This document shows positions 48,201 through 59,429 of a stretch of DNA of 64,000 nucleotides, in pieces. The notes beneath the pieces were generated by a model. It was not told the DNA's origin and searched no databases. It saw nothing but the letters and a program-made list of their open reading frames with translations. Origin of the DNA: Mermis nigrescens (taxonomy: Eukaryota; Nematoda; Enoplea; Mermithida; Mermithidae). Location of the stretch: the NCBI GenBank assembly GCA_036768485.1, contig JAVLUZ010000145.1:19222706-19286705 (forward strand), read 5' to 3'. Position numbers and translations under genes: made by a program. Position 1 is the stretch's first letter. Every line of letters starts with the position of its first letter.

Positions 48201-51200
48201 TTTGTTTTTCTTTACACTTTTAGCGTGTAATGAGTGTGCAAAGTTTTGGCGTAACGTTTTAACCTGGACAAACTTTTGACGGGTTTATTTTGCAGCGCGT
48301 ACACAACTCAGTGTAAATGACTAATGTTTATACGTCTTAAGGGCTATTTTGTGCTAACCAGTAAACTTTTTTACACTCAATACGTAATTATGTCCAGTTG
48401 TTTAGAGTTTACAACCCAGTGGATGGTGTAAAAAACAGATTTGTCTCAGATGTCTCCGCCAACTTTTCCGGTTATAAGACAGAACATGTTGATTAAAACA
48501 AAAATAGAATTCATTCCAAGGGCAACACATCGCAGCGTATCGCGTTTATAGCGCAATATTGAGTTATTTGTGTCAGGTGTAAAAATAGAAATCAGGGGTA
48601 TAAAAAACGGAGACAAAACATTTCCTTTAATTTTTTGATTGCTAAAAATTTCCCAAATAGGATGCCGAACAAAAGTTTCTCACACGCAAACATACTGCAA
48701 CTCAAAAGCTACGAATCGCTTTAAACTGAATTTCTTTACACTCCATGGGGATCAGCTTTAGATTTTTAAACTTCACACCTTGCTGGTGCACAAAAAACAC
48801 ATTTTCACCTTTTTTTATTCTGCCAAACGCGTTATTTATACTACGAATAAAGTACGCCCCAAAAATAAGACATTACACTTGGATGCGTTTCTTTAAACTC
48901 AATACTTAGTTAGATGCGAAGGTGTAAAGTTTAAATTTTTGGAATTAAAGAGCATATTTCGTCCTTTTTTTATGAGCCAACTTCTCCGGTTATGAAACGG
49001 GTTGTACAGACTACTTTTTAAAATACAATACGTGGTTGCGGTTACAAACCGCACTTGATCGGAATTTCCCATACTTAATAATAAGTTATTCTGGAGGTGT
49101 AAAGTACTAGCTATGTGTTAAAAGAACGTTTTTGCCCTTATTCTGTCTGCAAGTTCTTCGGTTATGAATTTGTGTGTCTGCACTAATGTAAAAAATAAAA
49201 AATGTCTCGAGGGTGTCTATTTTATCCATGATTTTTTCCATTATGATTGGGGGTGCATGATCTCAACTCTATGATTGCTTTACGCTTGAAGCGCATTCTG
49301 CTGGACGAATCAGTCATCTCAATGGCGGTGTAAAGTAGTATACACTAGAGGATTATTCTGCTCTCAGAGTATTGTAGGGGCTAAACTTTAAGTTCACACT
49401 GAGAGTTAACTTTAGCTACAGGGCATTGCTGGAGGTCAAGTTTTTCTCAAACATGGGCAGGCACGCAGCTGGCCCTCCTATTTTAGGGATCAACACCAAT
49501 TTTGGGAGGTCTAAGCCAAGAAATAGCACAGAATAACGTGTAAAAAGTCCTATTTTTCCGTTTTTTTCTGGTATTTAGGGGGTCCGAACTCCCCATTCCC
49601 CCACAGCTACGTGCCTGAACATGGGGATATCTCCGTACCATGAGGATTAGGAAAACTTTGGAGGTTGTAGGTTGTACAAGTTAAGTTTTTTTACTAACTT
49701 TCCTCTGTAAAATCAATATTACGAATCTAACGTTTGTTTTTTTGCAACTCAATGGTTGCGTACAATTTAAACAGAAAGTTAATTTTGATTTCAAAAGTTA
49801 TATACGGTAACTGTTTTAAAAACTGTCATTAATAACATCATGATTACGCGTAAGGCAAGAAGTTTTGCCTGCAATGTACACTGAATGAACAATCTTTTTT
49901 TGTTTTGTTTCAGTGCTATATTTCATTTAGCAAATTACCTATGACTTCATTAATCGATTCGATCTCGAATCATTTTAATTAAAAGCAGGGTACCAGCAAA
50001 GAAAAAATCTCCGATGTAACAAAAAAGGACGAATTTACATAGAATAGCGAATTATTAAAGACATAAAAGGAGGGTATAGGGAAAAGTTGCCTATGCGCTA
50101 ATAAATCATAAGAATCTGCTAAAAATCAAACTCTCTCAAAGCAACATAAAAATCAAAGTATATATTGCGGCCTCTGAAAAACAAAGGTGTCCTCTTAAAA
50201 CATTACTCACTAATTTGGTGAGGAGCTCAGAAGAAAGCTTTGACCTAAGCTAAATAGCTGATTGGATATCAGTACCGCATTTTTATCACAATATATGATC
50301 AATATATGCATATACACTTAAGTAGCTCAGTAGATGATTACATTTTCATCATGCTGTTTATTATGCCTCTACAGTTACACGTACATAATATGCTAGTGTA
50401 ATGATAATGCGTTGGAGTGGGGAGGGGCATGGGGGAGGTGTGCAATCTTCCCAGAAGGCCGAATACCAACCCCCCCCTCCAAAAAAAATCCAAAATACCT
50501 TCCCCTCTGAATTCAATTTTCAAATTTTTTTTTGTATTTTTCGCGATTTTATAAGGCTAATTGATAGTGCTCGATGAGAAACGTTGAAAAACGGTGTTGT
50601 TCTCGCCATACCGCCATTTTTCTTAAAAAATATCTTGCACTCCCTCCCTCAGCATTTAGGTACTGCCCACCTATGATGATGACCACACGTGGGCGCGGGG
50701 GTTTGGGGATATGCACCCCTCCAGAAGTTGAAATACCCCCTCCCCCCAGAAATCAAAATACCCTTAGAATTCAATTTTTGAAATTTTTTTTTCTTTTAAG
50801 ACCATTTTTAACATTTAAAAATTTTTCACCTCCTCCTCCCCGAAAAGTTCCCCCCGAATTTTGGTGCTGCCCAACTATGGTGATGACTGATGAGAAGGTG
50901 TAGGAACATTTTTTTGCTTGTCCAAAATTCTTACTTGCTAACCTGTTTGTGTATGCATAGTGCCTTGCCGCAATGCTATACCATTTCAAAAGAGGTCGTT
51001 CGGTCGGACTTACATCCAGTTAAGGTAAATAAAGAAAATGATTTGTCGTTTTCTTCAATTCAGATTGATAGTTCTCCTAAAAAATAAACTGTTGTGTTCA
51101 AACGTGAGCAGCAGGAAAATTTTGGGGGAGGAACTGGTCGGGTGAAATTGCTGAAAATCGTCAAAAATGTTACTGGAAATAGAATTCTGGGGGCTCCAGT

Positions 51201-54140
51201 AATCTGCAGGGAGGTTTTCAATTTCTGGGGGTGCAAACTCCTAATCCCTCACGCCAACGTGTTGTTGCTTAGAGAAAGCCTGATTTTTAGCAGATTCTTA
51301 TGCATGCGCATATATGACTTTTTCCTAGTCCCCTCCTTTTTATTTCTTTAGTGATCCACTATTCCAAGTATATTTGTCCGTTTTTGTTTTATCGGAGCAT
51401 TTTTCTCTGTTAGTGGAGTATATAAAGCGAAGCGCTGGATTTGATATTTTGGGCCAAAATAATAGAAAGCCATCAATATGATTAAGAAATTGAAAACAAA
51501 AGATAATAGGAGAAAAGAAAATAAATAAATGAAAGGTAAATAAATGAGGCAAGCTGTTAGTATGAAAGAAAACAAAAAGACATGAGAAATCGTACACATG
51601 TGCATAAGAAAGTACATAAATATATATTATGGAAAATTAAGGGTTTTACGAGGCGCAAGAGTCTAAGTGAAACGGGAAGAAGTAAGCAGGAGTATGTATA
51701 GAAAAAATACGCAAAAAAAGCATGAAAAATCGTATAAACAGGCGAGTTCATCAGAGGGGGATTGAAAGTCGAAAACGCTAAGAACAGCATCGTTCCTATC
51801 ATTTTTTGAAAAATCTGAAATTTTAGAGAGTGGTAAAAAATAATTCGCTGGTTTGGGGGAAGTAGGAGAAATTTTTGTGGCGAGGGGGGGGCGCAAACTC
51901 ACCGAAATCATGTATGGCTATTTCGAAGAAGTTTCCAAGCTTGATCTATCAACCTTGAGCGAATTCTGGACATAAAATTATTATTATATATTATCATTCA
52001 CTATTTTTATTTTAAGTGCTATTATTAATAGTAGAATCGATAATTGTCGCAAGTCTGATCATTGTTATTATCGTTTTTATTTGTTATTTATTATTATTTT
52101 TTTCGAAATTACATGAAGTTTCTGACTGTTTCGCTAATTTTCCCTTCACAGTTCTTCTCTTCGTCTTCTTATTCACGACAACTGTGAGAGAAACGAGAAA
52201 AGTCGAACACGGGCATTCATTGGGCCGGAAATTCTGCATATTTCAAAGTCGAAATGTGGCCAAAAGTTTTCTGGTCTGGTCCGCGGTTCAATTAAGCACC
52301 TGCTCACTTTCCATGATGATCCGGTCAATTACCAGCTCTTATTCCGACGAATTCACTTTTCTTGCTGTTATTGCGCTCCTAATGCTAAATTTTCAATTTT
52401 ATTCAATATTCGGCGCAAGCAACGCTTTGCTGCAGGTAGGCCTAATAGAAAATTTCAAAAACTCAAAAATCAAAGATTAATTTAATTTTTAAAACCCAGA
52501 AATCAAAATACTCCCCCAGAATTCAATTTTTGAAAATTTTTTCGTTTTTTTCACAATTTTTTGATGCCAATGGATAGTGCTTGATGAGAAACGTCGAAAA
52601 ATGGTGTTTTTATCGCCATACCACCATTTTAAGGCCATTTTTGGACCTTCAAAAAATCTTGGACCCCCCCAGAATTTTCTTACTGCCCACGTATGGTGGG
52701 GGGGGTTCTGGCTGAATCCTCACCCTAAAATCAGTCGGTCTCAATAGGAGCAAAAATTTTGCTTGTTTAAATATTTTTTACACACCACGCTTCTTAAGAA
52801 ATTGCATCGGACTTTCCTCGTTTGTCGACGGAACATTTTTTCGGGATATCTTCGCATCATGTTTTTCTCAATATTTATGCATAATTAATAGCAAAAGTTC
52901 CTTATTCGAATGATTAGATTTATGATTTATTACATTATATAAATCTCATTATTTTTAAGCTCTTGAGTCTTTAACTTTTTTAGAAATAATTTTGCTTCTT
53001 TTTAATTTTTAAGACTAAAAATTTGCTAAATAGGCTACAAAACATAAGATTATTGCAGCATTAGTTTGGTCTGAGAAAATCATTATATTTACGTTGCGAA
53101 CAATTGTAAAGCTAAAAATTTTCGCTTGAATTAGGGATTGAAGGATATAGAACAGATTACAACTAACTTTTAATTAATTATAATTGATAACTAATCGATT
53201 ATTCAATTAACTGAAGAAATGAATTGTCGCAAACGGCCATGTTTGCCGTTTGATCCGTGGAGAACGAAAAGATAATATTTCTAAAACTTAAAAATGAAGT
53301 TTTCAATGTTTTTTTCAATCATTGCTATTAACCGCTGATTTTCATACATCAGTGAGTGTATCATATAATACAAAAAAGGGTAATTAATATACAGAGAGAA
53401 TCGCGCAGTCGTAAGAATTTGAATCAACTGAACAAATCTTAAAATTTCTCGCATTACAAATTTTATAATTTAGATTGAATAGGATTATAACCACCCAACC
53501 CCTCCGTCCCGAGAAACCAAAATACCTTCCCCCAGAATTCAACTTTTTGAGAATTTCCTGTTTTTTCGCAATTTTTTGATGCTAATGGATAGTTCTCAAT
53601 AAGAAACGTCGAAAAAATTGTGTTCTCTTCGCCATACCACAATTTATTAAGGCCATTTTTTGTACTGTGAAAAATCTTGCACCCCCAGAATTTTCTTGCT
53701 GCCCACGTATGATTATAATCCATTTATCCTATTAAACACTTTAAAAACTATGAAAATTTTGCTCAGTTAGGATACTTTCTGACATTTCCACTTCATTTAT
53801 TGCGGTTTTTCGTCGGCAATAACTTTTTTATTAGTTTTCCATCGGTTTATTCTATTTTTGATTATTCTTTTTGTTTTTTCGCTTCGTAGAATTTAGTTTT
53901 GACAATTGCCCTATTTTTTAGCTAAAATTCAACGAAATGATGGCGCGTCAAATGATGAATAAAGTCGGAATATGCGTTCAGACGTGCTTGTGCTTGCGAG
54001 GATTGAATCGATCGGCCAACGATTGTCGCGTGGTGGGCTGCTTTGACGCCAAGGCCCCGAGGGCGAGTAAAGCGATAGCCGCGGGGGTAGATTTTCACGC
54101 CAGTCCGGACGCCATTGCAATAAGATTGCAAGATCTCTAG
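45225..54140 (+). CDS. Seven-transmembrane receptor (GPCR-like), 4-5 exons over 8.9 kb
   Basis: Proposed exons are 45,225-45,540, 45,560-45,665, 47,135-47,352, 52,152-52,435 and 53,922-54,140. They give 380 residues and a clean stop. Joins are phase 2 (GATAG/GTAGAA to GTCGCTTCAG), phase 1 (ATCG/GTAAGA to CCCTTCACAG) and phase 0 (CTGCAG/GTAGGC to ATTTTTTAG). Likely TM1 is about residues 29-59, TM2 72-96, TM3 109-139, TM4 157-178, TM5 195-225, TM6 252-273 and TM7 280-303. Receptor hallmarks are Cys109 at the top of TM3, Asp-Arg at 140-141 at its lower end, and N293...Y297 in TM7 in place of NPxxY. The N-terminus has Asn-glycosylation sites and no signal peptide. An intracellular tail of about 75 residues is cysteine-rich at first. 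This resembles nematode-type chemoreceptors, but no subfamily is assigned and the ligand is unknown. The introns contain solo LTR, F, G, A, B and K elements. Confidence 0.78.
45541..45559 (+). other. Candidate 19-nt micro-intron or frameshift in the receptor gene
   Basis: The ATG frame runs through TM2 and then leaves the conserved frame. The TM3 frame (ISCAITQSFNIMTSG) is +1 relative to it. Removing GTCTGATTCTTCCGACGAG (GT...AG) restores one frame to the end of the gene. The paralogue has the same problem at the same site. Confidence 0.5.
45991..46270 (+). mobile_element. Family A element in receptor intron, copy 7, perfect 8-bp duplication
   Basis: AATAGGTGGGCAGCACC to GCCCATGTGTG, flanked by identical CACCCCAC at 45,983-45,990 and 46,271-46,278. 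Confidence 0.9.
46445..46770 (-). mobile_element. Family D-like element in receptor intron, diverged
   Basis: Shares TTTTTTTGCTCAGAAGT, TTTTCGGCGCTTGGCGCC, GATAGAGCATCG and CCCCCAGAATTCC with the reverse of family D. No clean ends. Confidence 0.5.
47503..48064 (+). mobile_element. Solo LTR, second copy, internally deleted (562 bp)
   Basis: Same 5' 250 bp as the LTR at 42,573, same 3' end (GGGCGTGGCA), but without the middle. Flanked by 4-bp ATAG at 47,499-47,502 and 48,065-48,068. The insertion splits the first bases of F copy 4. Intact F copies read TCATAGGTAGCGCG, and here the LTR lies after TCATAG. Confidence 0.85.
49458..49617. mobile_element. K1: 160-bp MITE-like element, perfect 8-bp duplication
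   Basis: Terminal inverted repeats CAGGCACGCAGCTGG / CAGCTACGTGCCTG, flanked by identical AACATGGG at 49,450-49,457 and 49,618-49,625. The same terminus closes repeats at 29,284 and 40,997. Confidence 0.92.
50425..50675 (-). mobile_element. Family A element, copy 8, degenerate left end
   Basis: Family A blocks (CCAGAAGGCCGAATACC, GATAGTGCTCGATGAGAAACG, GCCATACCGCCATTTTT) ending CTGCCCACCTATG. It immediately precedes copy 9. Confidence 0.75.
50684..50879 (-). mobile_element. Family A element, copy 9, internally deleted
   Basis: CACACGTGGGC to CCCAACTATG, flanked by ATGATGAC and GTGATGAC (seven of eight). Only 196 bp: the central block with GGATAGTGCTYGATGAG and the CCATACCACC word is missing. 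The right flank lies directly against the end of copy 8. Confidence 0.85.
51099..51263 (+). mobile_element. Family B element, copy 4
   Basis: CAAACGTGAGCAGC to GCCAACGTGTT with family B interior blocks (AAATCGTCAAAAATGTTACT, AGAATTCTGGGGGCTCCAGTAAT). The target duplication is poor. Confidence 0.65.
52493..52695 (-). mobile_element. Family A element, copy 10, truncated on the left
   Basis: Begins inside the family (CAGAAATCAAAATACTCCCC) and ends GCCCACGTATG. It lies about 60 bp after the receptor exon that ends at 52,435. Confidence 0.75.
52696..53490. other. Receptor intron, nothing recognised
   Basis: AT-rich intronic sequence without identified repeats. Confidence 0.5.
53491..53710 (-). 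mobile_element. Family A element, copy 11, perfect 8-bp duplication
   Basis: CCACCCAACCCCT to GCTGCCCACGTAT, flanked by identical GATTATAA at 53,483-53,490 and 53,711-53,718. In the last receptor intron. Confidence 0.9.
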
Positions 54141-54212
54141 GCGAGTTCAGCAGCAGCACCTGCGAAAATTCGATAATATTAAGTGCAAAAATTTAGCTAT
54201 TCCATACATGCG

Positions 54213-54490
54213 CAAGAGCATGGCCGGCCTCGGGGAAGAGGGTCAGACGGTCTGGGAAAATGGGTCAAAAATTCAGCGATTTCTAAGCCAAAATGACCTC
54301 GAAAACTAGTATAAATGCTAGCATAGCTTCAAACTTAAGTAATTCACAGTTACTGGTCAATGGCAAGCATTTTGTAAAAAGCTCCATATTTGTCCATTTT
54401 GGCTCTCATTTTGCCTCATTTTTTAAAGCAATTTTCTGTTCAGCGGTCCCTAAGACCTTAACCCACCGCACATCTCTGGTCAATACGCCT
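54213..54490 (+). repeat. Family E-like repeat with a family-type left end
   Basis: CATACATGCGCAAGAGCATGGCCGG followed by AAAATGACCTCGAAAACTAG, CTAGCATAGC, TTACTGGTCAA and CATTTTGCCTCATTTTTTAA. Read in reverse, it gives the block order of 44.8-45.1 kb. Confidence 0.5.
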
Positions 54491-55021
54491 ACGCTAGTCT
54501 CACTTATATACGGGGTCTCATCAGGGGCGGATTTAGAGGGAGGAAGTAGGGCGTATGGGCGCCCCCTCAAAGTTGGTGCGATGAAAAATGGATGTGTAAT
54601 TTTTGCGCGCTTTTAGTACTCGCCGATCGTAACTTTTTAAATATTTTCGGCGCTTCGTGGACGTTTATTTACTTTTTTGGTGGTCTGTAAACCATATATG
54701 TACTTAGGGATAAATCACAAAGATTTGTAAGACGCTTCGAAACAATATTTGCGGTATGAACAATAATTCAAGCAAGTTTTCACCAAGTTTTTAGCTTGAA
54801 TTTTGATCATTTTCGGCACTATACTTTGTCTGGAATGCTAGAGAGGTGCTTCATAAAAAACAAAGCACTCCTTTTTATATTTTTGTGAAATACTAAACGC
54901 ACAACAAAAAAACAAAAACACAAAAAAAGCTTATACAATTGTGCATCGAAGCGTGTATAACTTATGACGATACGGTAAAAATTTAGCCTACAAGAAAAAA
55001 ATTTTCGCAACATCCGCCAGG
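54491..55021. other. Intergenic, nothing certain
   Basis: May contain the decayed 3' end of the mariner element that follows. No terminal repeat was identified. Confidence 0.4.
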
Positions 55022-55162
55022 ACGCATTATTACAAAGCGTAATCGACGACGAAATTCTTCAGGACAGCTAGACTACTATTTGGTTTCTCGTACACAATCT
55101 GCTGAAGAGCACCCCACACGTAGTAATCCATCACATTAAGGTCGGGCTAGCAGGGCGGCCAT

Positions 55163-55437
55163 CATACGTGGGCAGCAAGGAAATTCTGGGGGAGGGGGTG
55201 CAAGATTTTTTGAAGGTCAAAAAATGGCCTTAAAAATGGTGGTATGGCGAAAAACACCATTTTTCGACGTTTCTCATCCAGCACTATCCATTGGCATCAA
55301 AAAATTGCGAAAAAACGAATAAAATTTCCAAAAATTGAATTCTGGGGGTGGTATTTGGATTTATGGGGTGGGGGGTATTTTGGTTTCTCGGGGGAGGATG
55401 TGCATACCCCGACCCCCCCTCCTTACGCCCAGGTGTG
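55163..55437 (+). mobile_element. Family A element, copy 12, perfect 8-bp duplication, in the transposase
   Basis: CATACGTGGGCAGCAAGG to GCCCAGGTGTG, flanked by identical GCGGCCAT (55,155-55,162 and 55,438-55,445). These bases are part of the transposase codons around the WPP motif, so the insertion disrupts that frame. Confidence 0.93.
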
Positions 55438-55950
55438 GCGGCCATTCGTTAGGTTTCAAGAAATCTGGATATTATCTTTTGAAGAAACCACGAAACGGAA
55501 AATTTTGACATGTGAGAGGTAGCACCATCCTGTTGTAGCATAACACTTTTCTCCGGATACGATTTCAACATTTCCTTTTTAGCGGATTTTAAAATGGACA
55601 CGTATTTGCTATCAATTTTCGATTTTTGGTCAATAAAGTGAATGTTTCGATTTCTCACGCTTTGCCTCCGCTCCCCACACCATAATTTTTTTGGGTAAAT
55701 ATTCTTTTCTTTATTATCAAGTTGGCTGGAGGAAGATATACTCTATTATTTTGGGTGCAGACGGGTGGTGTATCGATTGAAAAATCTGACAAGATTTTCT
55801 AAAACGGACAATTTGATTTTGCGCAGCAAATGTTTGGACCCAGTAGAGACGTCAACGTCTTGTTTTTCATTTATCTCTTGAAGTGGAACTCATTTAAGAA
55901 CGTTGACGTTTCGATCCTTAATGAAACAGTTGAAGGATCATAGTGAAGTC

Positions 55951-56193
55951 CACACCTGGGCGTGGTGGGCGGCTTTGGGGGTATACACCCCCTCCCCCTC
56001 CGAAAAATCAAAATACCCCCAGAATTCAATTTTAGAAACTTTTTATTTTTTCGCAATTTTTTAATGCAAAGGATAGTGCTTGATGAGAAGCGTTTTAAAA
56101 TGGCATTTTTTAGCCATACCACCATTTTTAAGACCATTTTTTGACCTTTGAAAAATTTTGAACCTCCAAGAAATTCGGTGCTGCCCGCGCACG
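55951..56193 (-). mobile_element. Family A element, copy 13, in the transposase
   Basis: CACACCTGGGCGTGG to GCTGCCCGCGCACG, flanked by GTGAAGTC and GTGGAGTA (six of eight), between the DNA-binding and catalytic parts of the dead mariner. Confidence 0.82.
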
Positions 56194-56570
56194 GTGGAGT
56201 ACCAGTCTTTGGCTAATTTTGCGTTGAAATAAATGAATACCAACCTTGTTAAATGGGCTAATCACTAACATTTCCACTTTGGCAGCACTGGTGACAGTGA
56301 GAACTAAATGAGGACGTCCACTTCCCTTTAGGCGATCCACGCCAACCGATTTTCTGATTTTAATGACCAGGCGTTCGATACCAGAATAATTACAGCTCGA
56401 TTGTCGAAAATTGTGGCAATTTTGGTGCAAGTTTTCCGAGCACCAAAACCCATGTTAATTAACTTTAGGACGAAGCTTCTCGAATGCGGCGATAACTTGC
56501 CCCTTCTGCAACAAATCCTTATAAAATTTTGAAGGCGAATAGAAGAATGAACGTTCTGCACAACAGTGTA

Positions 56571-58921
56571 AACTACATATTTTTAGCTTGTTTTAAACTG
56601 AAGATATAAAAAATGTAAAGTGTATTGACATAATGAACTGAGAGTGTACAAAAATAAAAAATAGGATGGAATTGTGAACGCTTAATTTTCCAACTTTCTT
56701 CCGCTAAATTCGGAGAAATATACCTAATCTCATTCCCGCATAAAAGCGTCGAAAATTTTGGAATTCTTCGGAAAAGTGTTAAATCAGAAATGATATTAAC
56801 TTATTTGAAACGGCTAACACGTTTTTTTGCACGTGAATGCGAATTTTCTGACCCCTTGTCGAATGCACAAGAAAAGTTAGAGACTGATCCCCTCTTAAGA
56901 ATGGCCTAGATCCGCCACTGGATGTCTGATTGTGAGTTTAAATATGGAAATTTTACCGCTGAAAGCCAAATCTGCCGAAAATCATGAAAATGTTCCAATG
57001 TCTTAGCAAGTGTACTCGGATTCGCCATCTAAATCCTGACTTCTAGTGCCATTAGTCAGACATATTGGCAAAATAATTCCAATTATGTCGCCGGTAAACA
57101 GAAAATTACTGGCATCGATTCCGTTTAGATATTCGAAATAATTCTGCGAAGATACGAAATGAATATTAATCGTGCGCTTACAAAGTGTTGCAATGTTATA
57201 AATAAGTAATTAATTTAGCATTGCCCATAAATAAGTTATCATTAGGCAATAAATGTACGTATACTGCTTTCGATATTTCAAATTGATGCTACAGAAAGCA
57301 CTTATTGCAACGATCCAAAAATTGTGGCCAATTCGACTAATTATGTATGTATGTACATCTAGGACGTTTGGCTCATCAACTTTGCTACAAAATTGTGGCA
57401 TTTCGCTCAGTTTCGCTCAAAATAATTATGCTGCTGGACTGGATTATCTATCACTTCGCAGAGGACCTTATTAAATATTATGACTTAGCTTCCTTTCTTA
57501 TTTAGCAATTAAGAGTTACCTTTCGATGTTTCTGACTTCTTGTTAAAAAGTAAAACTCATCAGGTTGTCTTGACGATTTATCAAAATCGCATCATTGCGC
57601 GCGCTAATTGCAATTTGAATGATGCAGGGTGCATTTTGCGTAATCTGGATTTGTATTTGGCGATATTGCGAGAATCTTACTCCATTTGTCACTCATTTAT
57701 CCCTCATAATTCTAGTTATCCTGAAATTTTTATGGAGCAAACCTGGGCTAAACCAATTAGAACCGGGCAAAAATCCTCTAGTTAATCTTATTGGAAAGGT
57801 AAAAAGAGGGTTGATGGGTTAAAAACGATCGGTTCAATCCAAAATTTTAAATTCCGATCCTAACGAATATAGTACGTGAATCTCGGATTATACATTCATT
57901 TGCATGGCTTGCCAATATTTTCAACTCTGATGAGTTGAGACACGCAGCTCTGTTTCCGGATGTAAATTAAGGACGCAGAAAAATTCGGGGCGCACGCTAC
58001 TCTTCCTGATCACACTCGGGTTTGGGGGTCTGCTGGATCCCCACAAAATGCGGTAGACTCCTAAAAATCGATAGACTCATAGAATGAAATTTTTGGTGCT
58101 ATTTTTGGCATTATGCCTATCAGACTCCTCCGCCCGAATTTGGTTGCTCCCAGATAGGTCCTAAGGATTTAAAGTTCCAAATTATTCTAAATATCTAATA
58201 TAAAAGTGGTCATTTTTAGATGCTAAGCCGAATTGCTAGACCCCTCTTATCTCATTTTTAATTTTTTTAGAATTTTACGTTTTCACTAATTATTTTTTGA
58301 ATCTGACTGGCTTTGATTCTTTTATTTCCGTGGCATATACTAGGCATCGCTGGCTAAACGATTTACAACGTTTTTGTTGGACAACATGGCCAGTGAGTGT
58401 TGAAAAGCAGTGGCGGTTCCAGGTTTTTCTGGCAGGGACGGTGCCTCAAATTTATTTATTGTATCGAAAATCGTCAAACAATCTGTCTATTATACTGAAA
58501 GTATCCGGTTTTTTACCGTCTTTTAGTAGACTGAATTCGTTAGTGATCGAAAAATATTATGCATCTTTGAAAGTTTTCTGTAAAAAACGAGCAAAATTAG
58601 TGCGGAAATCGGCGCTAAGAACCTACAAAATACACGAGAAATCACAGAAAAAACTAAAAAATCCATGTTCTATACGTAAAATACTCTTCTGGTGTTATAA
58701 TAAATTTGAAAATGTCAAAAAAGTCAGTAAATGACGTTACTGACTACTGCACGGCGCGAAGCACCGGAAATGAGTGAAACATCGTGATAAAAATGATTTA
58801 AATCATCAAAAAATACACATTTATTCTGTATTGCGCCCAACTATTTTTCACCGCCACGGTGTAAGGAGTGACCTCCCCTATCCGCCCCGCTCTGAATCCA
58901 CTCTTGGTAAGGAATAGAGAT
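56571..58921. other. Intergenic, no supported gene
   Basis: A frame at 57,540-57,785 has moderately protein-like composition but no convincing exon borders. A C-type remnant (CACACTCGGGTTTGGGGGTC) lies near 58,011-58,170. Nothing else can be claimed. Confidence 0.35.
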
Positions 58922-59165
58922 GTGCAGCATAGTCGATCTGGGGGATGGGGATCAATCGATCTGAATAGGTCGAGAATTGAGCTTATTTGGGCCAAAACCA
59001 CCTCAAAAATTCGAATATATGCTAAAATAGTATTAAAACTACCTTGTTTCTGGTCAATTTTAAGCAATTTGAAGAAAATCTTCGATTTTCATTCATGCCT
59101 CCCGAGAAAATTTCCAATCATCTCATTCTATAGGGTCTAAAACCCCCTCCCGATCCCATACGTGC
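58922..59165 (+). repeat. Family E-like repeat
   Basis: GTGCAGCATAGTCGATCTGGGG, AGCTTATTTGGGCCAAAACC, TGCTAAAATAG, TTTCTGGTCAATTTTA, closing CCGATCCCATACGTGCATG. Same block order, reversed, as 44.8-45.1 kb. Confidence 0.5.
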
Positions 59166-59429
59166 ATGTCAGGCAGGGAACTTGTACCTACAGTAGGTAG
59201 CCTTCTTATAACCTAACGCTAGCTTATCCGAGACTTTAATCCACCTACCGTCATAAGGATCAAATTTAATCTAAGGTTAAATTTTTAGGAATCAAATCAA
59301 ACGTTAAATTTAATCTCACGTCAATTGGAGCCGAAAATTCCCATTCAGCTTCACTCTAACCTAACCCACGTCCTGCCGTCATGCGGGCCTGAAGTTAGTC
59401 TTATTATTTGGATCTCAAAATCGACTATT

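Larger units (their letters stand above)
47496..49985 (+). repeat. Family F, copy 4, in receptor intron
   Basis: Starts with TCATAG, is interrupted by the solo LTR, and continues as GTAGCGCATTCG, CTATAACGGAACACACCTG and the GTGTAAAG-bearing units (for example 48,236, 48,427, 48,576, 48,921, 49,098 and 49,329). It is more diverged than copies 2 and 3, and element K1 is inserted in it. Confidence 0.75.
49990..51413. mobile_element. Element G, copy 3, expanded by three nested insertions
   Basis: The left arm 49,990-50,180 (CCAGCAAAGAAAAAATCTCC to TATATTGCGGCC) and the right arm about 51,264-51,413 (ending GGAGCATTTTTCTCTGTTAG) are inverted. Between them lie two family A elements and one family B element, which explain the extra length. 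Confidence 0.7.
55022..56570 (-). pseudogene. Tc1/mariner-family transposase pseudogene, broken by two family A insertions
   Basis: Read on the minus strand from about 56,570 downward. A helix-turn-helix region has SRSFVLKLINMGFGARKT and then a KGSGRPHL linker. After a family A insertion and degenerate sequence come a MVWG catalytic strand near 55,690, HFIDQKSKIDSKY, and the second catalytic block MLQQDGATSHMSK. After the second family A insertion the PDLNVMDYYVWGAL block closes the DDE domain, and the frame ends near 55,022. Internal stops and at least two frameshifts make it dead. Element ends were not found. In a live element it would cut and paste DNA at TA sites, as is known for the family. 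Confidence 0.85.

Noticed and set aside
57540..57822. Two overlapping ORFs of 67-81 residues
   Set aside because: Moderately protein-like but without consistent exon borders, and two frames are equally open.
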